Shown here in pieces: positions 18,874-31,987 of a DNA stretch of 64,000 bases. Source of the DNA: Azospirillum thermophilum. Its GTDB lineage: Bacteria; Pseudomonadota; Alphaproteobacteria; Azospirillales; Azospirillaceae. Position 1 is the first letter of the stretch; every line of letters starts with the position of its first letter. The stretch lies in the NCBI RefSeq assembly GCF_003130795.1, contig NZ_CP029353.1, forward strand, positions 2,123,501 through 2,187,500. Reading direction: 5' to 3'. Both the position numbers and the translations under genes were made by a program. The notes below the pieces were generated by a model that was not told the DNA's origin, searched no databases, and saw nothing but the letters and a program-made list of their open reading frames with translations.

Positions 18874-19823
18874 ATGCCCAGCGACCGTCTGCCCGGCCTG
18901 CCGGCCGCCGCCTGCGAGCCCCCGGCCGGGGAGGAGGCGCCGTTCCTGCGCCATCACCGGGTCGCCCGGGCCCTGGTCGACACCTTCCAGGAGGCGCTGC
19001 AGCCCCAGCTCTCGACCAGGGGCGTGCTGACGCGGGAGGAGTTCGACCGCGCCGTCGCCCTGATGACCGCGCAATGGCCGCGGACCCTGCCGCTGTTCGC
19101 CCGCGCCTGCCAGGGCTGCGGCCTCGCCGGCGGCATGGCGGAGGCGGGACGGGACGAGGAGGCCCGGCCGGATGCCTTCCGCCCGGATGGCCGGCGGCGC
19201 GACTTCGTCACCCGCCTCGTCTTCTCGAGCGTGCTGCTGAAACTGCCGGAGAGCGTCGATCCCGTCAGCGGCGCGGTGTTTCCCAAGCTGCTCGCCCCCG
19301 GCCTGCAGGCGACGCTCTCCGGCCTGTTCTTCGAGAAGGAGTGGGAGGCGATGAACGGCGACGCCATCGCCCTCTACACCCAGATCGGCAGCGACCGCGA
19401 CGCGGTGGTCTGGCAGCGCATCGCCCGGCAGCAGGCGCTGGCGGTGCTGGCCGACGCGATGTTCGTGCGGGTGATGCTGCGCTTCCGGCAGTTCCACCTG
19501 CAGCGCCAGACCGTGGTCCGCCGGATGATCGACCGGCTGCGGAACGGCGCTTCGTCTTCACCGACGAGCATTTCGACCTGCTGTTCGAGACGATGTTCGG
19601 CCGGCTGCGCGGCGCGCTGGGCAGCGAGCTCGACCGGGCGCGGATCGACGTGCGCTACGGCGAGGGCACGGCGGAGGCGCTGATGCGGATCTTCGACCAG
19701 TTCGACCGGCACCGGCTGGAGCAGTCGCTGCCGGTCCAGTCGATCGGCGGCGCCCGGCGCCCCGGCCGCTCCATGCTCGCCCAGCGCTGCATGCTGGGGG
19801 CCGCGCCCGCGGGCAAGCGCTGA
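18874..19823 (+). pseudogene. Unknown cytoplasmic protein gene, one frameshift
   Basis: The first frame starts at ATG 18874 after CGGGAAGA and runs about 225 residues (LPGLPAAACEPPAGEEAPFL, later LFFEKEWEAMNGDAIALYTQ and RQTVVRRMIDRLRNG). The second frame continues RFVFTDEHFDLLFETMFGRL and ends with GAAPAGKR. A single missing C near 19547 (GGC(C)GC) joins them into about 316 residues. Helical, soluble, no signal peptide; I do not recognise the family. Divergent or separate regulation is not evident; it precedes the DUF2336 gene by 88 bases. Confidence 0.65.
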
Positions 19824-19911
19824 TCCGGACGCGGGGCCGGCGGTATTAGCCCCCTGTTAACCCGCCGCGCGTTCTGTATGGACAGAGTTTCAACCGGAGG
19901 ACCGCGACGCC

Positions 19912-21132
19912 GTGACTGTCCGGCGCTCCATAGCCGGCCCGCTTCCCGCCGGCGCCCTTCCAACCCCCTCCGCGGACGGCGGCGTCCCGGCGGACGAGCT
20001 GGAATACCTGTTCGCCGACCCGGGCGGCCCGGCCGCCCCGCGCCGCGCCGCGGCGGGAACGGCGGTGGCCCGGCAGGTCGGGGATGCGCTGGTCGACTCC
20101 CGGCTGGCCGGGATGGGCGATGCCGACGTCCGCTCGACGCTGGCGCGCCGGCTCTGCCGGCTGCTGCCCGGCTTGCCGGCGGACGGGCGCGACGCCGTGA
20201 CGGCGGTCACCGTGCGGGCCCTGGAGCAGCTTGCCCGCGACCATGTCCTGCGGGTGAGGGAGGCGCTGGCCTCGTCGATCAAGGATGTCGCCTGCGCCCC
20301 GCCGTCGGTGGTCCGGCAGCTCGCCCGGGACGCGGAGCGCACGGTGGCGGAGCCGGTCCTGCGCTGCTGCGCCGCCCTGACCGACGAGGACCTGCTGGCC
20401 ATCCTGGCGGACGGGCCGGCCGGCTGGGCGCTCGCCGCCATCGCCCGGCGGCCCCATGTCAGCGCGCCGGTGTCCGACGCCATCGCCGGGACCGGCGACG
20501 CCGAGGCGACGGGCCTGCTGCTGGACAACAGCGGCGCCGTGATCGCCGAACCGACCCTGGCCTCCCTGATCGAGCAGGCCGTGCGCCGCCCGGACTGGCA
20601 GGCCAGCCTCGCCCGCCGCCCCTCCCTGCCGCCGCGGCTGGCGCTGCGGCTCGCCGGGTTCGTGGAGCTGTCGGTGGTCGAGCTTCTGCGCGGCCGGACC
20701 GATTTCGACGAGTCCACGGTGGCGGAGATCGCCGCGGCGACCCGCCGCCGGGTGGACTGGGTCGAGCGCCGCGCGCCCGAGGAGACGCCGGAGCGCCGGG
20801 CCGTCCGGCTGCATCGCGAGGGACGGCTGGACGAGACGGCGATCGGCGATGCGCTGTCGTGGAACGAGACCGGCTTCCTGCGCATGGCTCTCGCCCTGCG
20901 CTGCGGCGTGGCGCCGGAGGTGGTGGACCTCGTGCTCGGCGCCCATGACGCCCACGCGGTGACGGCGCTGGTCTGGAAGGCCGGCTATTCGATGCGGTGC
21001 GCCATGCAGGTCCAGGCGCGGGCGGCCGGCATCGCGCCGCGGGCGATGATCAACGCGCGGGCCGGCACCGGCTATCCCATCGACCCCGACACCATGGCGC
21101 GCCATCTCGCGCGCTACGGCATCGGGGCGTGA
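19912..21132 (+). CDS. DUF2336-family protein
   Basis: 406 residues starting at a GTG, with GGAGG eleven bases upstream. The protein is a run of short helical HEAT-like units (VRSTLARRLCRLLPGLP, VREALASSIKDV, AEPVLRCCAAL, SLARRPSLPPRLALRL), the pattern of DUF2336 proteins common in Azospirillum, Rhodospirillum and Caulobacter. No enzymatic motif is visible; scaffolding or regulatory binding is possible. Translation is intact. Confidence 0.75.
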   Translation: MTVRRSIAGPLPAGALPTPSADGGVPADELEYLFADPGGPAAPRRAAAGTAVARQVGDALVDSRLAGMGDADVRSTLARRLCRLLPGLPADGRDAVTAVTVRALEQLARDHVLRVREALASSIKDVACAPPSVVRQLARDAERTVAEPVLRCCAALTDEDLLAILADGPAGWALAAIARRPHVSAPVSDAIAGTGDAEATGLLLDNSGAVIAEPTLASLIEQAVRRPDWQASLARRPSLPPRLALRLAGFVELSVVELLRGRTDFDESTVAEIAAATRRRVDWVERRAPEETPERRAVRLHREGRLDETAIGDALSWNETGFLRMALALRCGVAPEVVDLVLGAHDAHAVTALVWKAGYSMRCAMQVQARAAGIAPRAMINARAGTGYPIDPDTMARHLARYGIGA

Positions 21133-21142
21133 CGCGGCGGCG

Positions 21143-21616
21143 TTACTGGACGGCGCCGGGAACCTGGGTCCGGTTGCGGTTCATGCGCGGGGCAAGCACG
21201 TCGCCGCTCGGCCCGCTCAGCGAGGGATCGCGGTAGTAGGGGCCCCTGGCGTCGCGCGGGTCGAGCGCCTTCGCCGGGGTCACGATCTCCTCGCCGTTGC
21301 CGCTGTCGAAGGAGATGACCGCCTGCTTGCGCACCGCGGCGCAGACCTCGCGCTTCTCCTCCTTGCCGGGCACGGCGGAGCCGTCCAGCGCGATCAGCGG
21401 AAGCGTCACCGCGACTCGGCCCTCGTCGGGGATCGAGGTGAAGACGTAGTTCACCAGCGGCAGGCAGCGGGAGACGTCGGCGGCCGAGGCCGGGCTGGCG
21501 ATCTGGGCCGCGGACAGCGCCGCCTCATAGTCTGCGACGGTTTGTCCCAAGGCCCCGCCGGCCGCCGCGCAGGCGAGACCGGAGGACAGGGCCAGGGTGG
21601 CAACGAGGCGGCGCAT
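21143..21616 (-). CDS. Exported hypothetical protein
   Basis: 157 residues with a clear signal peptide (MRRLVATLALSSGLACAAAG, cleavage likely after GGALGQ or earlier). GGAGAA lies nine bases before the ATG. The mature part has two or three cysteines (SRCLPLVNYV, KREVCAAVRK) that could form a disulfide in the periplasm. It ends convergent with the DUF2336 gene, ten bases apart. Family not recognised. Confidence 0.75.
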   Translation of the reverse strand: MRRLVATLALSSGLACAAAGGALGQTVADYEAALSAAQIASPASAADVSRCLPLVNYVFTSIPDEGRVAVTLPLIALDGSAVPGKEEKREVCAAVRKQAVISFDSGNGEEIVTPAKALDPRDARGPYYRDPSLSGPSGDVLAPRMNRNRTQVPGAVQ

Positions 21617-21859
21617 CGGCTTTCTCCCTCAACAAATGCAACGGTTCGCGCAGCGGGCGTTCTCCGCCGGATACAATCACACGCCTCCCCTTCCGCGCAA
21701 TGGCGTCGCCCCGCGGCGGGCCGCAGGGGACTCCCCCTGATGGCGAACGGATGCGGTCACGCTTGCCCTCGCCGCGGATTCGCGCTACGAACCCGCTCGA
21801 AATCTCAGGGCGCTGGATCCCTAAGACGTTTGGACACCATCGGTTCTGTCTCCCGCTGA

Positions 21860-22858
<999 letters not shown>

Positions 22859-22880
22859 CGCGGACTCGCGCGCGCTTCGG

Positions 22881-22956
22881 CCGGATGACGGACACCGGGC
22901 GGACGGACCGCCCGTCCCCGGTGTCGCAGTCCCCGGCCGGAGGTTTCGTCATCCGG
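22881..22956. terminator. Large nested inverted repeat after mdh
   Basis: Outer arms CCGGATGACG (22881-22890) and CGTCATCCGG (22947-22956) are perfect. Within them, GACACC/GGTGTC and GGGCGG/CCGCCC form a second hairpin at 22891-22925. There is no T run. It could end or protect the mdh transcript, separating mdh expression from sucCD. Confidence 0.6.
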
Positions 22957-23101
22957 CGACGGCACGGTACAGGAAATCCCCGGACCAGACCCATCGCCGG
23001 ATGATGGCGGCCCGAGACGCCGCCGTCAGCGCTTGGCCGTCTCTTTCCGCCCATCGCCAGTCGGTCCAATCGTCAGCCGAATAAAAACAGATGGACGCCC
23101 G

Positions 23102-24298
<1,197 letters not shown>

Positions 24299-24299
24299 G

Positions 24300-25175
24300 A
24301 TGGCTGTTCTCGTCGACAAGAACACCAAGGTGATCTGCCAGGGCTTCACCGGCGCGCAGGGCACCTTCCATTCCGAGCAGGCGATCGCCTACGGCACGAA
24401 GATGGTCGGCGGCGTGACGCCGGGCAAGGGCGGCACCAAGCACCTCGACCTTCCGGTGTTCGACACGGTGGCCGACGCGGTCGAGAAGACCGGGGCGAAC
24501 GCCAGCGTGATCTACGTGCCGCCGCCCTTTGCGGCGGACGCCATCCTGGAGGCGATCGACGCGGAGATCCCGCTGGTGGTGTGCATCACCGAGGGCATTC
24601 CGGTGCTCGACATGGTGCGGGTGAAGCGGGCGCTGAACGGCTCGAAGACGCGGCTGATCGGTCCGAACTGCCCGGGCATCATCACGCCGGACGAGTGCAA
24701 GATCGGCATCATGCCGGGGCACATCCACAAGCGGGGCCGGATCGGCATCGTGTCGCGCTCGGGCACGCTGACCTACGAGGCGGTGGCGCAGACGACGGCG
24801 ACGGGTCTGGGCCAGACGACCTGCATCGGCATCGGCGGCGACCCGGTGAACGGGACCAACTTCGTGGACAGCCTGGAGCTGTTCCTGAAGGACCCGGAGA
24901 CCGAGGGGATCATCATGATCGGCGAGATCGGCGGCGACGCCGAGGTGAAGGGGGCGGAGTTCATCAAGGACTCCAAGACCACCAAGCCGGTGGTCGGCTT
25001 CATCGCCGGCCGCACCGCCCCTCCGGGACGCCGCATGGGCCATGCCGGCGCGGTCATCTCCGGCGGCAACGACACCGCAGACTTCAAGATCGAGTTCATG
25101 AAGTCCGCAGGCATCACCGTCGCCGACAGCCCCGCCTCCCTCGGATCAACCATGCTCAAGATCTTCAAGGGCTGA
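24300..25175 (+). CDS. sucD: Succinyl-CoA synthetase alpha subunit
   Basis: 291 residues, normal length. The CoA-binding Rossmann part includes [15 protein letters not shown] (about 16-30); the phosphohistidine is in [11 protein letters not shown] near residue 247. PNCPGIITP is also typical. Translation is probably coupled to sucC, since only one base separates stop and start. It precedes sucA by 175 bases; that gap has no convincing gene. Confidence 0.97.
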   Translation: MAVLVDKNTKVICQGFTGAQGTFHSEQAIAYGTKMVGGVTPGKGGTKHLDLPVFDTVADAVEKTGANASVIYVPPPFAADAILEAIDAEIPLVVCITEGIPVLDMVRVKRALNGSKTRLIGPNCPGIITPDECKIGIMPGHIHKRGRIGIVSRSGTLTYEAVAQTTATGLGQTTCIGIGGDPVNGTNFVDSLELFLKDPETEGIIMIGEIGGDAEVKGAEFIKDSKTTKPVVGFIAGRTAPPGRRMGHAGAVISGGNDTADFKIEFMKSAGITVADSPASLGSTMLKIFKG

Positions 25176-25350
25176 TCCGGGGCAGAGCCGATGCGCGGGG
25201 ACAAGGCTCCCCCGCACAGCCCCGCCCATGGGTTTCGGCCTGCGGCATCCCATCTAGGAAGCCGTGGGCCGTCCCGTGACGGCGCACCAGACAAGACGAC
25301 CCACAGGGAACCGGGCCACCGCGCCCGAGGCAGAACCCCGAGGCAGAACA

Positions 25351-28248
25351 ATGTCGGCAAATTTGGAGCAAACCTCGTTCCTCTTCGGATCGAACGCCGG
25401 TTACGTCGCCGAACTCTACGCACGCTTCCTGCAGGACCCCACCTCGGTGGATCCGAGCTGGAACGGTTTCTTCAAAGAGCTGGATGACGACACGCGCAGC
25501 GTGCTGGACGAACTGCGCGGCGCGTCCTGGACCCTGCGCGACGGGGCGGACGGCGCGGCCGACGAACCCGCCTCGGCCCTTGGCGGCCCGTCCAACGGCG
25601 CGCTGGTCGCGCACGCGCAGCACGTCTACGGCGGCATCAGCCACCAGCAGCTCCGCGCGGCGACCCTCGACAGCATCCGCGCGCTGATGCTGATCCGCGT
25701 CTACCGCGTCCGCGGCCACATGAACGCGCATTTCGACCCGCTGGGCCTGGAGAAGCGCGAGCCGCACCCGGAGCTGGATCCGGCGACCTACGGCTTCGGC
25801 CCGGGCGACCTCGACCGGCCGATCTTCCTGAACTACTCGCTGGGCCTGGAGACGGCGACGCTGCGCCAGATCCTGGACATCCTGCACAAGACCTACTGCG
25901 GGACGATCGGCGTCGAGTTCATGCACATCCAGGACCCGGAGGAGAAGGCCTGGATCCAGGAGCGCATCGAGAGCGGCCGCAACCACACCGACTTCACGGT
26001 CAACGGCAAGCGCGCCATCCTGGAGCGCCTGACCGCCGCCGAGGGGTTCGAGAAGTTCCTGCAGCTCAAGTACACCGGCACCAAGCGCTTCGGCCTTGAG
26101 GGCGGCGAGTCGATGATCCCCGCGCTGGAGCAGATCCTGAAGCGCGGCGGCCAGCTCGGCCTGAAGGAAGTGGTGCTCGGCATGGCCCACCGCGGCCGTC
26201 TGAACGTGCTGACCAACTTCATGGGCAAGCCCTTCTCGGCCGTCTTCTCCGAGTTCCAGGGCAACCCGTCGAGCCCCCAGGACGTGCAGGGCTCGGGCGA
26301 CGTGAAGTACCATCTCGGCACCTCGTCCGACCGCGACTTCAACGGCAACATCGTCCACCTGTCGCTGACCGCCAACCCCTCGCACCTGGAGTGGGTGAAC
26401 CCGGTCGTGCTCGGCAAGGTCCGCGCCAAGCAGCAGCAGCGCCACGACCTGGAGCGCGAGCAGGTGATGGGCGTGCTGATCCACGGCGACGCCGCCTTCG
26501 CCGGCCAGGGCATCGTGGCCGAGACGCTGGGCCTGTCGGAGCTGCGCGGCTACCGCACCGGCGGCACCGTCCACTTCATCATCAACAACCAGATCGGCTT
26601 CACCACCAACCCGCACTACTCGCGGTCGGGCATCTACTGCTCCGACATGGCGAAGATGGTGCAGGCGCCGATCTTCCACGTGAACGGCGACGACCCCGAG
26701 GCGGTGGTCCATGTCAGCCGCATCGCCGTGGAGTACCGCCAGAAGTTCAAGCGCGACGTCGTGATCGACATGGTGTGCTACCGCCGCCACGGTCACAACG
26801 AGGGTGACGAGCCGGGCTTCACCCAGCCCATCATGTACAAGAAGATCCGCAGCCACGCGACGACGCGCGAGCTGTACGCCAAGCAGCTCGTCGAAGAGAA
26901 CGTCATCACCGAGGCCGAGGGCGACCAGATCGTCCAGGACTTCATGAAGAAGCTCGAAGGCGAGTTCGAGGCGTCCGCGACCTACAAGCCCAACAAGGCC
27001 GACTGGCTGGAGGGCAAGTGGAGCGGGCTGGAGGCCCAGGCGGCCGACAGCGAGCATCGCGGCAACACCGGCGTGAAGCTCGACGTCCTGAAGGAGCTGG
27101 GGCTGAAGCTCTGCGAGTATCCGAAGGACTTCGCGATCAACCCGAAGATCGCCCGCCAGCTCGAGGCCAAGAAGAAGTCGATCGAGAGCGGCGAGAACAT
27201 CGACTGGGCGACCGCCGAGGCGCTGGCCTACGCCACGCTTCTGGTCGAGGGCAACGGCGTGCGCCTGTCCGGCCAGGATTCCGGCCGCGGCACCTTCTCG
27301 CACCGCCATGCGGTGATGTACGACCAGAACACCGAGGCCAAGTACGTCCCGCTGACCCACCTGCGTCCGGACCAGGCCCCGTTCGAGGTGCATGACAGCC
27401 CGCTGTCGGAGGCCGCCGTCGTGGGCTACGAGTACGGCTATTCGCTGGCCGAGCCGCACAGCCTGATCCTGTGGGAGGCGCAGTTCGGCGACTTCGCCAA
27501 CACCGCGCAGACCATCATCGACCAGTTCATCTCGTCGGGCGAGTCCAAGTGGCTGCGCATGTCCGGCCTGGTGCTGCTGCTGCCGCATGGCTACGAAGGC
27601 CAGGGCCCCGAGCACTCCTCGGCCCGCCCGGAGCGCTTCCTGCAGATGTCGGCCGAGGACAACTGGCAGATCTGCAACGTCACGACCCCGGCGAACCTGT
27701 TCCACGTCTTCCGCCGGCAGATCCGCCGGACCTTCCGCAAGCCGCTGGTTCTGTTCACGCCGAAGTCGCTGCTGCGCCACAAGCTCTGCGTCTCCAACCT
27801 GGCGGAGATGGCCGAGGGCACGCATTTCCACCGCGTGCTGGGCGAGACGGCGGCCGACCTGCTGCCGAACGACCAGATCCGCCGGATCGTGGTGTGCACC
27901 GGCAAGGTCTATTACGACCTGCTGCAGGAGCGCATCAGCCGCGGCATCAAGGACGTGGTGATCCTGCGCCTGGAGCAGCTCTATCCGTTCCCCCGCGCGT
28001 CGCTGACCGAGGAGTTCGCCAAGTACCCGAACGCCGATCTGGTCTGGTGCCAGGAGGAGCCGGAGAACCAGGGCTACTGGACCTTCGTCGACCGCCGGCT
28101 GGAGACCTGCCTGAAGTCGACGGAGCACAAGGCCGGCCGCCCGGTCTATGTCGGCCGCCCGGCGTCCGCCTCGCCCGCCACCGGTCTGCTCAAGCGGCAC
28201 AACCAGGAGCAGGCCAAGCTGATCGACGACGCGCTCACCGTCCGCTGA
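25351..28248 (+). CDS. sucA: 2-oxoglutarate dehydrogenase E1 component
   Basis: 965 residues, thiamine-diphosphate enzyme that decarboxylates 2-oxoglutarate and loads succinyl onto E2. Start at [19 protein letters not shown], with GAGG seven bases upstream; an open frame back to a GTG at 25264 adds an unlikely leader. Recognisable blocks are [17 protein letters not shown] (about 275-291), [26 protein letters not shown] and the C-terminal [10 protein letters not shown]. The residues 8-45 match the E2-binding tail of OdhA/SucA. Followed 40 bases later by sucB. Confidence 0.97.
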   Translation: MSANLEQTSFLFGSNAGYVAELYARFLQDPTSVDPSWNGFFKELDDDTRSVLDELRGASWTLRDGADGAADEPASALGGPSNGALVAHAQHVYGGISHQQLRAATLDSIRALMLIRVYRVRGHMNAHFDPLGLEKREPHPELDPATYGFGPGDLDRPIFLNYSLGLETATLRQILDILHKTYCGTIGVEFMHIQDPEEKAWIQERIESGRNHTDFTVNGKRAILERLTAAEGFEKFLQLKYTGTKRFGLEGGESMIPALEQILKRGGQLGLKEVVLGMAHRGRLNVLTNFMGKPFSAVFSEFQGNPSSPQDVQGSGDVKYHLGTSSDRDFNGNIVHLSLTANPSHLEWVNPVVLGKVRAKQQQRHDLEREQVMGVLIHGDAAFAGQGIVAETLGLSELRGYRTGGTVHFIINNQIGFTTNPHYSRSGIYCSDMAKMVQAPIFHVNGDDPEAVVHVSRIAVEYRQKFKRDVVIDMVCYRRHGHNEGDEPGFTQPIMYKKIRSHATTRELYAKQLVEENVITEAEGDQIVQDFMKKLEGEFEASATYKPNKADWLEGKWSGLEAQAADSEHRGNTGVKLDVLKELGLKLCEYPKDFAINPKIARQLEAKKKSIESGENIDWATAEALAYATLLVEGNGVRLSGQDSGRGTFSHRHAVMYDQNTEAKYVPLTHLRPDQAPFEVHDSPLSEAAVVGYEYGYSLAEPHSLILWEAQFGDFANTAQTIIDQFISSGESKWLRMSGLVLLLPHGYEGQGPEHSSARPERFLQMSAEDNWQICNVTTPANLFHVFRRQIRRTFRKPLVLFTPKSLLRHKLCVSNLAEMAEGTHFHRVLGETAADLLPNDQIRRIVVCTGKVYYDLLQERISRGIKDVVILRLEQLYPFPRASLTEEFAKYPNADLVWCQEEPENQGYWTFVDRRLETCLKSTEHKAGRPVYVGRPASASPATGLLKRHNQEQAKLIDDALTVR

Positions 28249-28288
28249 GCCGGTTCACCCGAGCGAACAAGAAAAGAAAGAGGATTCA

Positions 28289-29536
<1,248 letters not shown>

Positions 29537-29580
29537 TCCCGGTCACGATCCGCCAGCCCGCGCGAGGGGCTGGCCGGAAG

Positions 29581-29604
29581 GGGGCGCCGCAAGGCGCCCT
29601 TTTT
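29581..29604 (+). terminator. Intrinsic terminator after sucB
   Basis: GGGCGCC-gcaa-GGCGCCC followed by five Ts, 45 bases after the sucB stop. It closes the sucA-sucB transcript. Confidence 0.9.
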
Positions 29605-29638
29605 CGTGGGCGCTCCCGGTCCGCCATCCTCCCATCCG

Positions 29639-30118
29639 CTATCGTCCGCCGCCCCGGTCGGCGGTGCCGCGCCGGCCGCCCTGCTGGCCGCCGAGCAGGG
29701 TCATCAGGCTGTCGAAGTCGTTGCGGAAGTCGGTGAAGAAGTCGCCGGTCCGGGTGGAGCGCATGGCCTGCGACGAGGAGGCCGAGCTGGACCAGCGCTG
29801 CGTCGCCTTGCTTCCCGACCCGGTGCGGGCGACGCGGCGGGGCTTGTCGGGCGGCGGCTCCGGCTTCGCCGCCGGAAGGGGCGCAGCCGGCACCGTCAGC
29901 ACCGGCGGCTGGCCGGGCTGGCTGTTGCGCGCGAAGGCGTCGCCGCAGAGGCCCTGCTCCCGCGCCGCCGCGCGGCGGTCCTCGCCGAGCAGCCAGCAAT
30001 CGACGTTCTCCGGCCCGGGATTCGCCCGGTCGGCCTCGCCCGCCCGGGCGGACGGCGCCCCCAGCGCCGCCAGCAGGATCATCGCCGCCAGCACCCGGCC
30101 CCGGCCCTCTCCTGGCAT
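29639..30118 (-). CDS. Exported hypothetical protein
   Basis: 159 residues with an N-terminal signal sequence (GRVLAAMILLAALGAPSARA) and AGGTGAGG seven bases before the ATG. The mature part carries two cysteines (VDCWLLGED, QGLCGDAFARN) and a Pro-rich, then Ser- and Gly-rich tail, probably disordered. Unknown family. It converges with sucB beyond the terminator. Confidence 0.65.
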   Translation of the reverse strand: MPGEGRGRVLAAMILLAALGAPSARAGEADRANPGPENVDCWLLGEDRRAAAREQGLCGDAFARNSQPGQPPVLTVPAAPLPAAKPEPPPDKPRRVARTGSGSKATQRWSSSASSSQAMRSTRTGDFFTDFRNDFDSLMTLLGGQQGGRRGTADRGGGR

Positions 30119-30274
30119 CGCGCCTCACCTCCGCTGCCGTTCCAACCGTCAGGGATACAACGCCGGGCCGGGCGCGATCTTCCGTGCAAATCGGTGGAGA
30201 GCCGAGCGAAACGGAGTAGCCCGGCCGGCAGCCGGGCTTCCGCTTCCCGGATCCCCTTCCCAGGCTACCGTCCC

Positions 30275-30339
30275 AGGCCTCCTCCTCAGGCCCCCTCCTC
30301 AGGCCCCCTCCTCAGGCCCCCTCCTCAGGCCCCCTCCTC
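30275..30339 (+). repeat. Five tandem copies of a 13-bp unit
   Basis: AGGCCCCCTCCTC is repeated four times exactly, preceded by one copy with a C-to-T change. The last copy runs into the stop codon of the MocR-type gene (minus strand), so the array forms its 3' flank. Confidence 0.92.
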
Positions 30340-31657
30340 AGGCATAGATGCTGCGCGGCGGGTTCAGCACCTCCGTCAGGGCGGCGGCGACGGTCTCCCC
30401 CTCCTCACGCGCGAGGCCGGCGATGCCGATGCGGATGCCCGGACCGCTGCGCAGCCGGAACACCTCGCCGGCCTGCACCGCCCAGCCGCGCGCCAGCATG
30501 CCCTGCACCACCTCCGCCTCGCGCTGGACGGGGACCCAGACATGCAGGCCCGAGGCCCCCATGGCGCGGATGCCGCGCCGCTCCAGCGCGGTCAGCAGGC
30601 CGTCGCGCCGCTCGGCATAGCGGACGGCAGCCCGCCCGACCAGCGCCGCGGTTTCCGGCGCCGTCCACACCCGGCCGACGAGCCGCTGCAGCAGGTGGCT
30701 GACCCAGCGGGGGCCGAGCGCCTGATGGTTGCGCAGCCGCGCCAGCGTCAGCGCATCGCCGGCCGCCACCGCCACCCGCAGGTCCGGCCCGAGGAACTTC
30801 GACACCGACCGCACCACCAGCCAGGGCCGGGCCTGCCCGTCCGGCGGGGCGGCGGTCATGGCCTCGGCGCCGGCCACCGGACCGGCATGGTCGTCCTCGA
30901 TCAGCAGGGCGCCGCGGTGGCGGTTGAGCACCGCGGCGATGCGCGCCGCCCGCTCCGCCGACAGGCAGGCGCCGGTCGGGTTCTGCGCCCGCGGCGTCAG
31001 CAGCACCGCCCGCGCGCCGGCCGCCAGCGCCCCCTCCAGCGGCGCGGGCAGCATCCCCTCCCCGTCGGTCGGCACCGGAGCCGCCCGCAGCCCCAGCGCC
31101 CGGATCAGCAGCAGGGCGGAGACATAGCCCGGGTCCTCCACCGCCACCGTATCGCCCGGCCGCACATGGGTGCGCAGAGCCCGCTCCAGCCCGTCCATCG
31201 CGCCGGAGACGACGGCCACCGCCTCGGCCGGGATGCCGTCTTGCCGGAAGGCCCGCCGGGCGAAGCCGACCAGCCCCGGATCGTCCTCCGCCATCTCGTA
31301 GCCGCCCGGCGGCAGGGCGAGGGCGGCGAGGTGCGGCGTCAGGTCCGGCAGCAGGGCCGGATCGACGTTGCCCGAGGCGAGGTCGCGGGCCCGCGACGGG
31401 ATCGGCGGCCGATAGGCGTCCACCGCCGGGATGGAGCAGACGATGGAGCCCTGCCGCCCCGAGCCGGTGATCAGCCCGGCGTCGCGCAAGCGGGCATAGG
31501 CGGTGGCGACCGTGTTGCGGTTGACGCCGAGCCGGTCGGCCACCTCGCGCACGGGGGGCAGCCGCGCCCCCTCCCCCACCCGCCCGTCGCGGATCGCCCG
31601 CTCCACGCTGGCGGCGATCTCGGCGACGGTGCGGCCTTCGATGTACGGATTGTCCAT
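30338..31657 (-). CDS. MocR-type regulator: GntR DNA-binding domain fused to aminotransferase domain
   Basis: 439 residues. An N-terminal winged helix (about 1-75, EVADRLGVNRNTVATAYARL as recognition region) is joined to a fold-type I aminotransferase-like domain, with the PLP lysine in SVSKFLGPDLRVA near residue 270. MocR regulators usually sense PLP or an amino acid and control a neighbouring divergent gene; the divergent side here has only a dense intergenic region and then zapE on the same strand. It may regulate itself through the TTGTGCA dyad upstream. pdxY (PLP salvage) lies 4 kb away, a suggestive but unproven link. Confidence 0.87.
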   Translation of the reverse strand: MDNPYIEGRTVAEIAASVERAIRDGRVGEGARLPPVREVADRLGVNRNTVATAYARLRDAGLITGSGRQGSIVCSIPAVDAYRPPIPSRARDLASGNVDPALLPDLTPHLAALALPPGGYEMAEDDPGLVGFARRAFRQDGIPAEAVAVVSGAMDGLERALRTHVRPGDTVAVEDPGYVSALLLIRALGLRAAPVPTDGEGMLPAPLEGALAAGARAVLLTPRAQNPTGACLSAERAARIAAVLNRHRGALLIEDDHAGPVAGAEAMTAAPPDGQARPWLVVRSVSKFLGPDLRVAVAAGDALTLARLRNHQALGPRWVSHLLQRLVGRVWTAPETAALVGRAAVRYAERRDGLLTALERRGIRAMGASGLHVWVPVQREAEVVQGMLARGWAVQAGEVFRLRSGPGIRIGIAGLAREEGETVAAALTEVLNPPRSIYA

Positions 31658-31747
31658 GACAGAGGCGTACGTGCTCTAGGACATTGCGTCAATGCCGGCC
31701 CCTCGGCGGACGGGGCCCGCCTGTGCGCGCTGTGCGCGGACATCCCG

Positions 31748-31760
31748 CCGCACAATGCGG
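31748..31760. promoter_or_regulatory. Short dyad CCGCA-caa-TGCGG
   Basis: A perfect 5-bp dyad about 90 bases upstream of the MocR start, carrying the same GCACAA core as the larger site at 31821. It may be a secondary regulator site. Confidence 0.3.
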
Positions 31761-31820
31761 TGCAGCCGGCATTTCCCGTGTGCCGCCAGGGGGTTGGGCC
31801 GATCCATTCGTGCACATTCG

Positions 31821-31839
31821 TTGTGCAGGGGATGCACAA
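31821..31839. promoter_or_regulatory. Candidate operator TTGTGCA-N5-TGCACAA
   Basis: A perfect 7-bp inverted repeat with a five-base spacer, with an extra half-site CGTGCACATT at about 31810. It lies 164 bases upstream of the MocR-type gene in a 330-base gap (31658-31987) that has no convincing gene. Dyads of this size are typical binding sites for GntR-family regulators. Confidence 0.5.
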
Positions 31840-31987
31840 CGGGGGGCGCCGACGGCGGGACCGCAGGGAAGAGAGGACGCAATCCGGGAGGAGATGGCGG
31901 ACAAGGTAACCGGCCGGCGCGGCCGGGACAAGATCGTCCGGAAAATGCCGGCATGCCGCACCGGCGTCGCCTGCCGTCACCCGCCGG

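Noticed and set aside
25165..28200. 1011-residue minus-strand frame opposite sucA
   Set aside because: His/Val/Arg-rich shadow frame of an obvious E1 gene.
30275..30339. CRISPR array
   Set aside because: The repeats are directly adjacent with no spacers, and 12-15 bp long; no cas genes.
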